From: an uncultured Prevotella sp. | GTDB lineage: Bacteria; Bacteroidota; Bacteroidia; Bacteroidales; Bacteroidaceae | Assembly (NCBI GenBank): GCA_944319935.1 | Contig: CALUFM010000002.1 | Span: 62,001-126,000, forward strand | Direction: 5' to 3' | DNA length: 64,000 bases | Shown: in pieces, positions 10,792 through 21,497 of the stretch | Numbering within the stretch: position 1 is the first letter of the stretch | How the letters are laid out: each line of letters starts with the position of its first letter | Position numbers and translations under genes: made by a program | Notes under the pieces: generated by a model | The model's database searches: none | Seen by the model: only the letters and a program-made list of their open reading frames with translations | What the model was told of the DNA's origin: nothing

Positions 10792-12660
10792 ATGTCAAAC
10801 TGTAAAGAAAAACTCTTTAGCGAGTTCAAGGCGCCGACAAAGCAGGAATGGCTTGACAAGATTCAAGTTGACTTGAAGGGTGCCGACTTCAACAAGCGTT
10901 TGGTTTGGAGGACAAACGAAGGCTTCGACGTTCCACCTTTTTACCTTAAAGAGGACGTTGCGGAACTGAAAACACCTGAGGCTCTGCCTGGCGAGTTCCC
11001 TTACGTGCGTGGCAACAAGAAAGCCTGCAACTGCTGGTATGTGCGTCAGGACATCCTCGCCGACGACGCCAAGGCGGCCAACGCCAAGGCTCTCGACATT
11101 CTCAAGCGCGGCGTTGACTCTTTGGGTTTCAAAATCCCGGGCGACTGCGTTAGTGCCGAGTTCGTGGCAACGTTGCTCGACGGCATCGATTGCGAGGCTG
11201 TAGAGGTGAACTTCAACACCTGCAAGCGTCACACAGTCGAGCTTGCAAGTATCCTTGCTGCCTATTTTGACGGCAAGGGCTACGACAAGTCAAAGGTCTG
11301 CGGCTCGTTGGATTGGGACCCGATGGAGAAAATCGTCATGAAGGGTCACGACGTGACGCCAATTCTCGCTTTCGCTCCGCAGATTGTGGAGGCCATGAAA
11401 GACTATCCCCGCTTCCGTTGCGTTTCTGTCAACGCCGTGTCGCTCAACAACGCCGGCGCGTACATCGTGCAGGAGCTTGGCTACGCTTTGGCATGGGGTA
11501 ATGAATACTTGAACCAGCTCGTAGAAGCCGGCGTGGACGTTGACCTTGCCGCAAGCAAGCTGACTTTCAACCTTGGCATATCTGAAAACTTCTTCATGGA
11601 GATTGCCAAGTTCCGCGCCGCACGTCTGCTTTGGGCTGAGATTGTGAAGCAGTACGAGCCTAAGTCTGACGCTTCGTGCATGATGTGTGTCAATGCTGTG
11701 ACGTCGAAGTACAACATGACGCTGTTCGACAGCTATGTTAACCTGCTCCGCTCGCAGACCGAAGCCATGAGCGCGGCTCTCGCAGGAGTTCATTCTATCG
11801 TTGTTACGCCGTTTGACGCTGCGTATGAGACACCCAATGACTTCTCAGAGCGTCTCGCCCGCAACCAGCAACTGTTGCTCAAGGAGGAAAGCCACTTCGA
11901 CAAGGTGGTTGACCCCGCTGCCGGAAGCTATTTTGTCGAGGAGCTTACGACGTCTCTCGCCAACGAGGGTTGGAAGATTTTCTTGAAGGTTGAAGAGGAA
12001 GGCGGCTTCCTTGAGGCTATAAAGAAAGGTGTGGTTCAGGATGACATCAACGCCACCAACGCCAAGCGTCATGAGGCTGCGGCAAAGCGCAAGGAGTTCA
12101 TCCTCGGTACTAACCAGTTCCCCAATTTCACCGAAAAGTCTGACGGCAAGCGTCCGTCGCAGTGTTCTTGCTCATGTGGAAAAGGCCACGGCCACAACCA
12201 CGAGGCTGCTTTCAAGGCCATTGAGACAACCCGTCTCGCCGCCGATTATGAGGACTTGCGCCTCAAGGTGGAAGAAAGCGGAAAGACTCCTGTAGCCTTC
12301 ATGCTGACCATAGGCAACCTCGCCATGCGCCAGGCACGTGCCCAGTTCAGTTGTAACTTCCTCGCTTGCGCCGGTTACAAGGTGGTTGACAACCTTGGCT
12401 TCAAGACAGTCGAGGAGGGTGTTGACGCCGCGCTGAAAGCCGGTGCCGACATAGTAGTGCTGTGTTCGAGCGATGACGAGTATGCGGAATATGCCGTTCC
12501 GGCGTTCAAATACCTTGACGGAAGGGCCATGTTCGTTGTTGCCGGTGCCCCGGCTTGCATGGATGACCTGAAAGCCGCTGGCATAGAGAACTTCATACAT
12601 GTGCGTTGCAACGTGCTTGAGATATTGAAAGAGTATAACGCTAAATTGGGAATAAAATGA
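10792..12660 (+). CDS. mutA: Methylmalonyl-CoA mutase small subunit
   Basis: A 622-residue partner of the catalytic large subunit. It has the mutase TIM-barrel ([49 protein letters not shown]) and a C-terminal Rossmann domain that lacks the cobalamin-binding DxHxxG motif, as expected for the small subunit. Unusual is a Cys/His-rich linker at about residues 456-471 ([13 protein letters not shown]) joining the two domains. Start ATG at 10792 follows a long AT-rich leader. The stop overlaps the mutB start by four bases (ATGA), so the two are translationally coupled. Role: with MutB converts succinyl-CoA and (R)-methylmalonyl-CoA. Confidence 0.95.
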   Translation: MSNCKEKLFSEFKAPTKQEWLDKIQVDLKGADFNKRLVWRTNEGFDVPPFYLKEDVAELKTPEALPGEFPYVRGNKKACNCWYVRQDILADDAKAANAKALDILKRGVDSLGFKIPGDCVSAEFVATLLDGIDCEAVEVNFNTCKRHTVELASILAAYFDGKGYDKSKVCGSLDWDPMEKIVMKGHDVTPILAFAPQIVEAMKDYPRFRCVSVNAVSLNNAGAYIVQELGYALAWGNEYLNQLVEAGVDVDLAASKLTFNLGISENFFMEIAKFRAARLLWAEIVKQYEPKSDASCMMCVNAVTSKYNMTLFDSYVNLLRSQTEAMSAALAGVHSIVVTPFDAAYETPNDFSERLARNQQLLLKEESHFDKVVDPAAGSYFVEELTTSLANEGWKIFLKVEEEGGFLEAIKKGVVQDDINATNAKRHEAAAKRKEFILGTNQFPNFTEKSDGKRPSQCSCSCGKGHGHNHEAAFKAIETTRLAADYEDLRLKVEESGKTPVAFMLTIGNLAMRQARAQFSCNFLACAGYKVVDNLGFKTVEEGVDAALKAGADIVVLCSSDDEYAEYAVPAFKYLDGRAMFVVAGAPACMDDLKAAGIENFIHVRCNVLEILKEYNAKLGIK

Positions 12661-14801
12661 GAAAGAAATTCAATGACATCGACATATTTTCAGGCATAAA
12701 GGCTGCTGACGATGCCGCATGGCAGAAAGACAACGGCATCACACCCGACTGGAAGACGCCTGAACACATAATGGTGAAGCCCGCCTACACCAAGGAAGAC
12801 CTTGAAGGCATGGAGCATCTTGACTATACGGCTGGTTTGCCGCCGTTCTTGCGCGGCCCGTACAGCATGATGTATCCGTTCCGTCCGTGGACAATCCGCC
12901 AGTACGCCGGCTTCTCTACGGCTGAGGAGAGCAACGCTTTCTATCGCCGTAACCTCGCCAGCGGACAGAAAGGTCTGTCTGTTGCGTTCGACCTGCCTAC
13001 CCACCGCGGTTACGACCCGGACAACATGCGCGTTATAGGTGATGTCGGAAAGGCCGGTGTTTCAATCTGTTCAGTGGAGAACATGAAGGTTTTGTTCAAC
13101 GGTATTCCATTGAACAAGATGTCTGTTTCTATGACAATGAACGGCGCGGTGCTGCCAATCATGGCGTTCTATATCGTGACCGGTCTTGAGCAGGGCGCGA
13201 AACTTGAGGAGATGGCAGGAACAATCCAGAACGACATCCTCAAGGAGTTCATGGTGCGCAACACTTATATCTACCCGCCAGCGTTCTCAATGAGGATAAT
13301 AAGCGACATCTTCGCTTATACATCAAAGTTCATGCCCAAGTTCAACTCAATATCAATATCAGGCTATCACATGCAGGAAGCCGGAGCTACGGCCGACATC
13401 GAGCTGGCTTACACCTTGGCTGACGGCTTGGAGTATGTGCGTGCCGGAGTGAACGCCGGGCTTGACATTGACGCTTTCGCGCCGCGCCTCTCGTTCTTCT
13501 GGGGCATCTCCATGAACCACTTTATGGAGGTTGCAAAGATGCGTGCGGCACGTATGCTTTGGGCGAAAATCATCAAGCAGTTCGACCCGAAGAACCCGAA
13601 GTCGCTCATGTTGCGCACCCACTGCCAGACATCTGGCTGGTCATTGACAGAGCAAGACCCGTTCAACAACGTAGGCCGTACATGCATCGAGGCCATGACT
13701 GCCGCTCTCGGCCACACCCAGAGCTTGCATACCAACGCCCTTGACGAGGCCATCGCCCTGCCGACAGACTTCTCGGCGCGCATCGCCCGCAACACTCAGA
13801 TTTACATCCAGAACGAGACCAAGATATGCAAGCACATTGACCCGTGGGCAGGTTCTTATTATGTGGAGAGCCTGACAAACGAGTTGGCGCACAAAGCTTG
13901 GGAGCATATCCAGGAGATAGAGAAGCTCGGCGGCATGGCGAAAGCCATCGAGACAGGTGTGCCCAAGATGCGTATCGAAGAAGCTGCCGCGCGTACACAG
14001 GCCCGCATCGACAGCGGCGCGCAGACCATTGTCGGCACTAACAAGTACCGTCTTGACCATGAAGACCCGATTGACATCCTCGAGGTGGACAACTCTGCGG
14101 TGCGCAAGGAGCAAGAGGAAGGGCTTGCACAGCTTCGCGCTTCTCGTGACAACGCGAAGGTGCAGCAGACTCTTGACGCCCTGACCGAGTGCGTTCGCAC
14201 AGGTGAAGGCAATCTTCTCGAATTGGCCGTTGAGTGCGCCAAGGCTCGTTGCACCCTCGGCGAGATAAGTGATGCCTGCGAAAAGGTAGTAGGCCGTTAT
14301 AAAGCAGTAATCAGAACAATATCAGGCGTGTATTCATCAGAGAGCAAGAGCGACCCCGACTTCGCCAAGGCGTGCGAGTTGACAGAGGAGTTCGCAAAGA
14401 AAGAAGGCCGCCGTCCGCGTATCTTCATCGCCAAGATGGGACAAGACGGACACGACCGTGGAGCTAAGGTTGTAGCGACAGGTTATGCCGACTGCGGTTT
14501 CGACGTTGACATGGGACCGTTGTTCCAGACTCCGGCGGAGGCTGCGCGCGAGGCCGTTGAAAACGATGTGCATGTGGTTGGCGCAAGCTCGTTGGCCGCA
14601 GGTCACAAGACGCTCATCCCGCAGCTTATCGAAGAGTTGAAGAAACTCGGTCGTGAGGACATCATGGTGATAGCCGGCGGCGTAATCCCCGCGCAAGACT
14701 ATGACTTCCTTTACAAGGCCGGCGTGGCCGCAATCTTCGGCCCTGGTACGTCGGTGGCCAAAGCCGCGTGTGAGATGATGAACATCCTTTTGGACAAGTA
14801 A
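12657..14801 (+). CDS. mutB: Methylmalonyl-CoA mutase large (catalytic) subunit
   Basis: A 714-residue adenosylcobalamin-dependent mutase, usual length. Substrate-channel region [18 protein letters not shown] and [17 protein letters not shown], barrel motif [14 protein letters not shown], and [19 protein letters not shown]. The C-terminal B12 domain has the cobalt-ligating histidine in [11 protein letters not shown] (about residue 600), with the [12 protein letters not shown] and [12 protein letters not shown] loops. It catalyses the carbon-skeleton rearrangement between succinyl-CoA and methylmalonyl-CoA; in Bacteroidales this normally feeds propionate formation. No epimerase or MeaB chaperone gene is seen nearby. 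Confidence 0.97.
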   Translation: MRKKFNDIDIFSGIKAADDAAWQKDNGITPDWKTPEHIMVKPAYTKEDLEGMEHLDYTAGLPPFLRGPYSMMYPFRPWTIRQYAGFSTAEESNAFYRRNLASGQKGLSVAFDLPTHRGYDPDNMRVIGDVGKAGVSICSVENMKVLFNGIPLNKMSVSMTMNGAVLPIMAFYIVTGLEQGAKLEEMAGTIQNDILKEFMVRNTYIYPPAFSMRIISDIFAYTSKFMPKFNSISISGYHMQEAGATADIELAYTLADGLEYVRAGVNAGLDIDAFAPRLSFFWGISMNHFMEVAKMRAARMLWAKIIKQFDPKNPKSLMLRTHCQTSGWSLTEQDPFNNVGRTCIEAMTAALGHTQSLHTNALDEAIALPTDFSARIARNTQIYIQNETKICKHIDPWAGSYYVESLTNELAHKAWEHIQEIEKLGGMAKAIETGVPKMRIEEAAARTQARIDSGAQTIVGTNKYRLDHEDPIDILEVDNSAVRKEQEEGLAQLRASRDNAKVQQTLDALTECVRTGEGNLLELAVECAKARCTLGEISDACEKVVGRYKAVIRTISGVYSSESKSDPDFAKACELTEEFAKKEGRRPRIFIAKMGQDGHDRGAKVVATGYADCGFDVDMGPLFQTPAEAAREAVENDVHVVGASSLAAGHKTLIPQLIEELKKLGREDIMVIAGGVIPAQDYDFLYKAGVAAIFGPGTSVAKAACEMMNILLDK

Positions 14802-14825
14802 CAAGCCCAAAAAGGCGTAATAGCA

Positions 14826-14862
14826 AAACTGCGGGAGCTTGCCTGGCAAGCTCCCGCAGTTT
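14826..14862 (+). terminator. Hairpin terminator after mutB
   Basis: Perfect 17-base arms AAACTGCGGGAGCTTGC / GCAAGCTCCCGCAGTTT with loop CTG, 24 bases after the mutB stop. The following T-tract is short (TTTCTTCGTT). Confidence 0.8.
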
Positions 14863-14949
14863 CTTCGTTGGCATCAATAGCAGTATGTCGTCTTTTATTT
14901 TCACGGTCAGCGTAAGTGCCTGGCAATCAAGTGTGTATGTGCTGGAATG

Positions 14950-15028
14950 TGAAAGGAGGCCTATTATCCTACAATAGGCTGCCTTTTACAGTGTGATACG
15001 CGGCCTTTTGCATTGCAAAAGGCCGCGT
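14950..15028. repeat. AAAGGCC-family repeat cluster, copy 2
   Basis: Two adjacent hairpins between mutB and the convergent amidase gene. The first is imperfect: AAAGGAGGCCTATT against AATAGGCTGCCTTT. The second is perfect: ACGCGGCCTTTTGCA (14998-15012) against TGCAAAAGGCCGCGT (15014-15028). Confidence 0.8.
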
Positions 15029-15089
15029 GTTGTTTTATGCTTGTTACAAGTGCCTTTCCCGTTTATTGGGAAAACTTTGAATGCAGGTT

Positions 15090-17717
15090 TTACTTGAATA
15101 TGAAATTGAGTATCCCCCGCATTATTGCCGACCGTTTTTGCGCCGAAGTGATGCACTCGAATGGGAATCCCATGGTGAACGTGCGGTTGTCACGTCCGTC
15201 GTAAGCTACGCAAACAGAGCGTCCGTCAGCGTCGGTAAGTGTGCAGAAGGCTGGGGCGAGCGGGCTGATAACGTCGATTGACGTGGCGGCGTAATGCTCT
15301 TCGTTCAGTGTCGTATATATGTCGAACGATGTACCCATGCCGCTGATTGTGTTTTTGTATGCCGGTCGGGTTGCCCCGTCAGGGGTTATATGCAGGATGT
15401 CTGACAGGAATTTTCTTTCCCTTCCGTCACGCATGTCGCTGCCGACGTATGCTCCGCTTACTATGAGGTTGCCGCCGCGGCGGGCATATTCTGTCAGCAT
15501 TGCTTGCATCGCAGGTGTGAACGCCTTATAGTACCTGAGCGACCACCCGTCGTCTTTCTCCAGTCCGAGGATTAGGTCTATGCATCCGTATTTGTCAAGG
15601 TCGTCGATGTATTTGCCGAGTGCGAATTTCGAGCAGCTTACTATGTTGTACTTGTTCGCGCTCATGATGGCTTCTGCGTGGGTTTTCACGTAATTGAACT
15701 CGTTGCCCATTATGATGCGTCCGGTCAGGTCGTTGTCGCTGTGTCCCAATCCGCCTTCGCCGATTTTGCCTATTCCGGCCTTGTCGAAGCAGATTTGCTT
15801 CCCGCTGTAACCGATGGTCTTGCCGTAGCCTACGCCAGGGTCGATGTCGAAGTCGAAGCCTTGGCGTGTGTCATCGTTGACCACTGCGGGTGACGACAGG
15901 CGGTAGAAGCCATTTACTATAAGTACAGTCTTTGTCGCGTTAGGGTTGTATGCCGCTGAAATAACTTCCGTCGGGAAGCTCTCTCCGCCCTCGTTTACGG
16001 CTGTAAGGCGGAAGTTGTACAGTATGTTCGGTTGCAGTTTTATCTTGCAGGCGGTGCCGCTTACGCGGATGCCGTTGTCAAATCCGCTCGTCCCGGCTGC
16101 CGTGTAAAGGATGTATGACGTGGGCGTGGCTGACGGCTCGGCGGCGTCTTGTTGTGCGTCCCACCTTAATAACAACGTGTCGCCGACAAGGAAATCCGCG
16201 CAGAAGTTCTCAGGCGCGAGCGGAGTTACTACGTATGGCTTGTCGTGCATTTCCGAGTTGAAGCGCAAGATTGACTTGTACAGGCTGCGCGCGAGTGTGA
16301 AGCGGAAGTTTGGGTCTTGGCCCATGGCCATGTCGGGGAAGTTCTGGTGCGACATGGTTTCTATTATGGCCGACGCCACGTCGGTGCATCTTGTCTCGGC
16401 GTAGTTGCGGTCATACAGGTCACGCTTGCTCCATTTTCCGTAAGTCTGCCTGATGTCACGGTTTATACCGTCGAGCAGGTAATTGGCGAATGTCTTTGCG
16501 TGGCGGCGCGACTGGCCGGAGGCGAGCAGGCCGTTGCCAGCCTTTGTGGTGCAGATTGACAGCGAACCGATGATTGATGAATAGTCTTTTGCGAATCCGG
16601 CATCGCTGTGTACGGCCAATGAAAGCTCTATGGGCACTCCGAGTCCGCTTTTGTACGGGGAGAAGCATGAGCCGCCGGCAAGCCAGTTGGTCATGTACGG
16701 GCGCGCGTAAATGTCTTCCTTGTAGTCGTCTGCGCCGTCTTTCGCACGGTAGACGCTTGCGGGTGCGCCTGCCCATTGGGCGTAATAGCGCGCCCCTTCG
16801 AGGCATTTCGGCAGTCCGCTTGTCTTGCCGTTGCGGGCAATCAAGCCCATTCCCCCTCCGAAGCGCACTGCGTCGGCCGTGACTACGCCCTGGTATGCGC
16901 TGGCGTTTGTCAGCACGACACGGTTTGAGGTGTTGCATCCCTTGTCGAATTCGAATGTCCCGAGATACACCCATGTGCCGCCTCCCATGCGCTGGTTTAC
17001 GCTGAACGTGGTGCGTTGTCCTTTGTGATATACGGTGTAATGGGCGTCGGGTATGCTCTTCTCATGCGTCGGGTAACTTACGTAAACGGCGTATCTGCCT
17101 TCCTCGGCGAACCTTGGTTGGTATGATATTTCACATTCGCTCGCAGGTGAAGCCTCGGCCATTCGCGTCGTGCCTTCCTTGAAAGGGTTGGTCGTGTCGT
17201 TGTATGGCCTGCCGCTCGCGGCAAAGCCTTTGATGCCGGCGTCGCGCCATTTGCGGTTAACGTTGATTTCGGTGTAGTACGGCAGTTTGGTTTTGTCGTC
17301 GTTGTCAACCACAGTCTCGTTCTTTTGCCAGTCTCGTTCGCGTGGCGTGAAAACCGTAGCCCCTGCGTTTTCGAGCATCGGGATGAGGTACGGCACTACG
17401 ATGGTTTGCGTGAAAAGGTCTTCGGTTGTGCAGAACATGTTCGGGCGTTGCCACTCCCATCTGCTTTTTTTCTTATTGTAATACCTGCCGTGGCTTGCCC
17501 ATACGGACAAGTGCTTGTTCTGCAAGCCTTTTGTGACGCTTATCGGGCTTGACACGTTCTCTACCCACGGAAGTCCCTTGTATTCGATGTTTCTCTTTAC
17601 TTCTTTGGCGGGTGTGCGCTCTTGTTTTTGTTTGGAAGGTGATATTGTGTGGCGGTGTGTGCCGCATGCTGCCAGCAGCAGCGTGCAGGCTAAAACCATG
17701 TAAATGTTCTTTCGCAT
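15090..17717 (-). CDS. Lipoprotein with golvesin-like, amidase_3-like and Fn3 domains
   Basis: An 875-residue protein with a lipoprotein signal (MRKNIYMVLACTLLLAACG). After a basic linker come the start of an amidase_3-type region (SVWASHGRYYNKKK ... ENAGATVFTPRERD), a golvesin/xanthan-lyase-type insert (FAEEGRYAVYVSYP, NQRMGGGTWVYLGTFEF, VTADAVRFGGGMG), and the rest of the amidase fold with the zinc-ligand-like LAVHSDAG and glutamate-bearing IIETMSHQNF. A fibronectin type III module (about residues 520-600) and a C-terminal segment follow. Homologues are often named xanthan lyase, which is doubtful; a peptidoglycan amidase in the envelope is the more natural reading. Three bases separate it from the acyltransferase upstream, so they form one operon. 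Confidence 0.75.
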   Translation of the reverse strand: MRKNIYMVLACTLLLAACGTHRHTISPSKQKQERTPAKEVKRNIEYKGLPWVENVSSPISVTKGLQNKHLSVWASHGRYYNKKKSRWEWQRPNMFCTTEDLFTQTIVVPYLIPMLENAGATVFTPRERDWQKNETVVDNDDKTKLPYYTEINVNRKWRDAGIKGFAASGRPYNDTTNPFKEGTTRMAEASPASECEISYQPRFAEEGRYAVYVSYPTHEKSIPDAHYTVYHKGQRTTFSVNQRMGGGTWVYLGTFEFDKGCNTSNRVVLTNASAYQGVVTADAVRFGGGMGLIARNGKTSGLPKCLEGARYYAQWAGAPASVYRAKDGADDYKEDIYARPYMTNWLAGGSCFSPYKSGLGVPIELSLAVHSDAGFAKDYSSIIGSLSICTTKAGNGLLASGQSRRHAKTFANYLLDGINRDIRQTYGKWSKRDLYDRNYAETRCTDVASAIIETMSHQNFPDMAMGQDPNFRFTLARSLYKSILRFNSEMHDKPYVVTPLAPENFCADFLVGDTLLLRWDAQQDAAEPSATPTSYILYTAAGTSGFDNGIRVSGTACKIKLQPNILYNFRLTAVNEGGESFPTEVISAAYNPNATKTVLIVNGFYRLSSPAVVNDDTRQGFDFDIDPGVGYGKTIGYSGKQICFDKAGIGKIGEGGLGHSDNDLTGRIIMGNEFNYVKTHAEAIMSANKYNIVSCSKFALGKYIDDLDKYGCIDLILGLEKDDGWSLRYYKAFTPAMQAMLTEYARRGGNLIVSGAYVGSDMRDGRERKFLSDILHITPDGATRPAYKNTISGMGTSFDIYTTLNEEHYAATSIDVISPLAPAFCTLTDADGRSVCVAYDGRDNRTFTMGFPFECITSAQKRSAIMRGILNFIFK

Positions 17718-17719
17718 AA

Positions 17720-18271
17720 TTAGTTTCCTGTTGTAAATCTTTCAGGATGGCGTCCTGTGAAATCCTTAAAGTAACTTTTAATTTCCACCATGTCCTTGTC
17801 GATGTCGCCGGTAGGGGTCAGGCTTTTTATGCATTGTATGAGTTTGTTCTTGTAGTCTAATCCGTACAAAAGGATTGGTATGCCGGCTTGCATGGCGATA
17901 TAGTAAAATCCTTTTTTCCATTCCGGGTTAAGCGACCTTGTGCCTTCGGGCGTTATGCAGAGGTGGAATGTCTTTTCTTGCCTTGCCGTTTCGGCTATGC
18001 GGTCGGTCATCCTCGTGTGTTTGCTGCGCAATACGGGTATGCCGCCTATTCTCTTGAACAAAACGCCAAGCGGCCATACGAACCATTCCTTCTTCATCAG
18101 GAAGTTGACGCGCATGTTTTCGGCGCGCATGTATAGTTGCCCGATGAGAAAGTCAACGTTGCTTGTATGTGGAGCCAGGCATATAATGTATTTGTCCGGA
18201 TGGTCAACGGTGACATCCTTTTTCCAACCTAACTTCTTGTATAGCAGCCAATTGCAGAACTTTTGTAACAT
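17720..18271 (-). CDS. 1-acyl-glycerol-3-phosphate acyltransferase-like protein (PlsC family)
   Basis: A 183-residue short acyltransferase with the catalytic HX4D motif HTSNVD (about residues 35-40), the FKRIGGIPVLR substrate block and PEGTRS. It probably transfers an acyl chain to a lysophospholipid or related acceptor at the inner membrane. I chose ATG 18271 (MLQKFCNWLLYKKLG); the frame runs on upstream to 18382 but there it crosses an intergenic repeat cluster. Short members of this family in Bacteroidales differ from the main PlsC, so the acceptor is uncertain. Confidence 0.85.
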   Translation of the reverse strand: MLQKFCNWLLYKKLGWKKDVTVDHPDKYIICLAPHTSNVDFLIGQLYMRAENMRVNFLMKKEWFVWPLGVLFKRIGGIPVLRSKHTRMTDRIAETARQEKTFHLCITPEGTRSLNPEWKKGFYYIAMQAGIPILLYGLDYKNKLIQCIKSLTPTGDIDKDMVEIKSYFKDFTGRHPERFTTGN

Positions 18272-18297
18272 GACACACAGGTGTGGGGTTTCAATAT

Positions 18298-18385
18298 GCG
18301 GCCTTTTGCGTTGCGAAAGACGGCAAAACGCGACGCAAAAGACGGCCTTTCGCAAGCCGAAAGGCCATGTCTTGCGGCGCATGTA
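18298..18385. repeat. AAAGGCC-family repeat cluster, copy 3
   Basis: Between the 89-residue gene and the acyltransferase. Units in alternate orientation: GCGGCCTTTTGCGTTGCG, GAAAGACGGCAAAACGCG facing GCAAAAGACGGCCTTTCG, then CGAAAGGCCATGTCTTGCGG. The central GACGGC units face each other around a CGCGACG centre. Confidence 0.75.
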
Positions 18386-18481
18386 TGGTTATGCCAAAAT
18401 CCGTCAGGCCCACATCGGCATGAAGCTTTGCGCGTTGTTGCTGTACGGGCGGGCTTGTATGCACCATCGGCGGGTTGGGCA

Positions 18482-18751
18482 TTAGATGTTCGAGATGCTG
18501 TCGGTTATTTCCAGTATTTGCGCGTTCAGCCGCTTCTTGAGGTCCTGGTAATATTTCTTGGGCGGCATTCCGGGTTCAGGATGCGACACCCTGCAAATGT
18601 AATTACGCTGCACTATGATGATTGATGCAAGTATGGCATTGACTTCTTCTACTTTTTTGTTGCCACTGTACAATGACGCTGCCACGCATTCTGAGAACAA
18701 GTCACTGCAGATATAGTTTATAATCTTTTTTAATTGACGTTTGTTAGCCAT
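18482..18751 (-). CDS. Conserved small protein of unknown function
   Basis: An 89-residue, basic, mostly helical protein starting MANKRQLKKIINYICSDLF. No known domain, signal peptide or transmembrane segment is seen. It looks genuinely coding: it fills the region cleanly, has an AT-rich start region typical of these promoters, and I recall similar short proteins in Bacteroidales. It diverges from the PPi-phosphofructokinase gene (193-base gap). Confidence 0.7.
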   Translation of the reverse strand: MANKRQLKKIINYICSDLFSECVAASLYSGNKKVEEVNAILASIIIVQRNYICRVSHPEPGMPPKKYYQDLKKRLNAQILEITDSISNI

Positions 18752-18879
18752 GAGCTTTTTGTTTTATTTGGGATTTGGAACAAATATATGAAATAATTGC
18801 CAAACGTCAATGCTTTTGCGAAAAAAATATTATTTTTTCCAAAATATTTTATTTATTTTTCCAAATCGGTAAAATTTAT

Positions 18880-18887
18880 TATTTTTG
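18880..18887 (+). promoter_or_regulatory. Candidate -7 element of the PPi-phosphofructokinase gene
   Basis: TATTTTTG matches TAnnTTTG, 57 bases before the ATG, within a very AT-rich 100-base stretch. The upstream element is only TTTT at the expected distance. Confidence 0.55.
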
Positions 18888-18944
18888 CAGGTGCTGAAGG
18901 GAATGACCGGATTCAGCATTTAATCGCAAATATAAATTAAGATT

Positions 18945-20585
18945 ATGGAAAAAAGCGCATTGCAAGAGGCGAGGATGGCATATATGCCTAAGTTGCCCGA
19001 GGCTTTAAAAGGTTTTGTCAAGGTAAAAGAGGGGGCTCCGACAGAGAGTGTTGACAACAAAGACGAAATAAAGGCTTTGTTCCCTAACACTTACGGTATG
19101 CCTATTGTCGAGTTTGAGTCGAGCGAAGCTGAGAATGGTATGGCCATGAATGTAGGTGTTATCCTGAGTGGCGGGCAAGCTCCTGGAGGCCACAACGTGA
19201 TAACTGGCTTGTTTGACACCATCAAGAAGATGAACCCCGCCAACAAACTGTATGGCTTCATATTGGGCCCCGGCGGACTTGTTGACCATAATTACAAGGA
19301 GATAACAAAAGAATTTATTGACGAATACCGCAATACCGGCGGCTTCGACATGATAGGGTCGGGACGTACCAAACTGGAAAAGGAAGACCAGTTTGAGAAA
19401 GGTATCGAGATACTTCGTGAACTTGGCATCAAGGCTCTTGTTATAATAGGTGGCGATGACTCTAACACCAACGCGTGCGTCTTGGCGGAATATTATGCAG
19501 CCAAGAAATACGGCGTGCAGGTGATAGGATGCCCGAAGACCATCGACGGAGACCTGAAGAACAGCCAAATAGAAACGTCTTTCGGGTTTGACACGGCAAC
19601 GAAGACTTATTCAGAGCTTATCGGCAACATCGAGCGTGACTGCAACTCGGCTCGCAAGTATTGGCATTTCATCAAGCTGATGGGACGCTCGGCAAGCCAC
19701 ATCGCCCTTGAATGCGCCCTGCAGTGCCAGCCGAACATCTGCATCGTTTCCGAGGAAGTGAAAGCCAAGAACATGACGCTCAACCAAATCGTAGAGAATA
19801 TCTGTGAAGTGATAGCTTACCGCGCGGCTCAAGGCAACAACTTCGGCGTGATACTCGTGCCTGAAGGCTTGATAGAGTTTGTGCCTTCGATAGGCAAGCT
19901 GATAGAAGAACTCAACGACTTGCTCGCTTCACACGGAGATGACTACAAGGGACTTGACCCCGTGGCGCAGCGTGAATACATAATGTCTCACCTGAGCGAA
20001 GAGAACAAGCAGACGTTCTCGACATTGCCTGACAACGTAGCTCGCCAATTGTCTCTTGACAGAGACCCGCACGGAAACGTACAGGTGTCATTGATTGAGA
20101 CGGAGAAACTCTTGTCAGACATGTGCGCTGCCAAGTTGGCTGAATGGAAGAAGGAAGGCAAGTATGTAGGCAAGTTCGCGGCTTTGCATCATTTCTTCGG
20201 GTATGAAGGCCGTTGCGCGGCTCCCTCAAACTTTGACGCTGACTATTGTTACGCTTTGGGCACAAGTGCCGCCCAACTTATCGCCAATGGCAAGACCGGC
20301 TACATGGCTATTGTCAAGGATACAACTAAGCCGACAAGCGAATGGAAGGCCGGCGGCGTGCCAATCACGATGATGATGAACATGGAACGCCGAAATGGCG
20401 AGATGAAGCCGGTTATCCGCAAGGCTTTGGTCGAGCTTGACGGCAAGCCGTTCAAGGAGTTGGAGAGAAACAGGGACAAGTGGGCGAAGGAGACTTGCTA
20501 TGTTTACCCCGGGCCTATCCAATATTGGGGACCGGCGGAAGTATGTGACAAGCCGACCAAGACTCTTGCCCTGGAGCATGAGTGA
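18945..20585 (+). CDS. pfp: Diphosphate--fructose-6-phosphate 1-phosphotransferase (PPi-PFK)
   Basis: A 546-residue long-form PPi-dependent phosphofructokinase that interconverts fructose 6-phosphate and fructose 1,6-bisphosphate using pyrophosphate in place of ATP. Visible are the nucleotide/PPi loop [15 protein letters not shown], the GGDDSNTNA block (ATP enzymes have GGDGS), the catalytic [10 protein letters not shown] and the [15 protein letters not shown] motif. Length and N-terminal extension match the clade II enzymes of Bacteroidales. A strong hairpin terminator follows. Confidence 0.96.
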   Translation: MEKSALQEARMAYMPKLPEALKGFVKVKEGAPTESVDNKDEIKALFPNTYGMPIVEFESSEAENGMAMNVGVILSGGQAPGGHNVITGLFDTIKKMNPANKLYGFILGPGGLVDHNYKEITKEFIDEYRNTGGFDMIGSGRTKLEKEDQFEKGIEILRELGIKALVIIGGDDSNTNACVLAEYYAAKKYGVQVIGCPKTIDGDLKNSQIETSFGFDTATKTYSELIGNIERDCNSARKYWHFIKLMGRSASHIALECALQCQPNICIVSEEVKAKNMTLNQIVENICEVIAYRAAQGNNFGVILVPEGLIEFVPSIGKLIEELNDLLASHGDDYKGLDPVAQREYIMSHLSEENKQTFSTLPDNVARQLSLDRDPHGNVQVSLIETEKLLSDMCAAKLAEWKKEGKYVGKFAALHHFFGYEGRCAAPSNFDADYCYALGTSAAQLIANGKTGYMAIVKDTTKPTSEWKAGGVPITMMMNMERRNGEMKPVIRKALVELDGKPFKELERNRDKWAKETCYVYPGPIQYWGPAEVCDKPTKTLALEHE

Positions 20586-20612
20586 CAATAAGGAATTTGT
20601 TTTTGTATGACG

Positions 20613-20646
20613 AAATAGGGGCGGCAGTTCAAGACCGCCCCTATTT
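20613..20646 (+). terminator. Terminator after the PPi-phosphofructokinase gene
   Basis: Perfect 12-base arms AAATAGGGGCGG / CCGCCCCTATTT with a 10-base loop, 28 bases after the stop. Confidence 0.85.
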
Positions 20647-20663
20647 GAAATAGCCTTGTAAGC

Positions 20664-21497
20664 ATGCCGAAACGTAAGTCCGCGTCACATAGCAAACGTG
20701 CAAGCAGAAGCCATGCAAGCTTTTTCAGGAGGTTTGTCGGTAGGCATCCTCGGCGGGCTTGGTGGTTTGGGGGCTTGTGTGTCGTCGTGTTTTACGTCTG
20801 GCTGTTTTACTATCTGTTTGTCGGTCCGTTCGGCTTCCGTTGGCGCGCGCTGTATGGCGACGCCAAATATCCTGAAGGATACGAGATACGAGGCATAGAC
20901 ATAAGCCATCACCAAGGCGAAATTGATTGGGATTTGTTGCAAGACGCGACGATAGAAAACTGTCCGATACGCTTTGTGTTGATAAAGGCGACTGAGGGAA
21001 CGAGCATTGTGGATTCAAGGTTTAAGGAGAATTTCACCCAAGCGCGTGAGCATGGCTTCATCCGCGGGGCTTATCATTTCTGGAGCAACAAGTCTTCTGC
21101 GCGTGAACAGGCGTATTTCTTCTTGGACAATGTGTTGCTGATAGACGGGGATTTGCCGCCCGTCCTTGACATAGAGAACAAGCCGAAAGACGTTGACGTG
21201 GAGGATTTCCAGCGGGATGTCCTAACGTGGCTGCACATCGTTGAGGACAAATACCATGTGAAACCCATAATTTATACTTATTATAAGTTCAAGATGAGTT
21301 ACTTGAACGACCCTGTTTTTGACGACTATCCTTATTGGATAGCCCATTACTATGTGGATAAAATCGAATATACGGGCGAATGGAAGTTTTGGCAACACAC
21401 TGACGCTGGGCGGCTTCCCGGCATCAGGGGATACGTGGACTTTAATATATACAATGGCAGTTTTTATGATTTGCGCAAGCTGACAATAGGGAATTAA
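20664..21497 (+). CDS. Membrane-anchored GH25 lysozyme-type muramidase
   Basis: A 277-residue protein: basic N-terminus, one transmembrane helix (WWFGGLCVVVFYVWLFYYLF, about residues 33-52), then a GH25 domain. Diagnostic pieces are IRGIDISHHQGEIDW, RFVLIKATEGTSIVD, GAYHFW and the acidic PPVLDIEN, which carries the catalytic Asp/Glu pair; FKMSYLNDPVFDDYPYWIAHY and FWQHTDAGRLPGI complete the fold. It probably cleaves peptidoglycan from the periplasmic face. The stop overlaps the convergent prmA stop by four bases. Confidence 0.93.
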   Translation: MPKRKSASHSKRASRSHASFFRRFVGRHPRRAWWFGGLCVVVFYVWLFYYLFVGPFGFRWRALYGDAKYPEGYEIRGIDISHHQGEIDWDLLQDATIENCPIRFVLIKATEGTSIVDSRFKENFTQAREHGFIRGAYHFWSNKSSAREQAYFFLDNVLLIDGDLPPVLDIENKPKDVDVEDFQRDVLTWLHIVEDKYHVKPIIYTYYKFKMSYLNDPVFDDYPYWIAHYYVDKIEYTGEWKFWQHTDAGRLPGIRGYVDFNIYNGSFYDLRKLTIGN

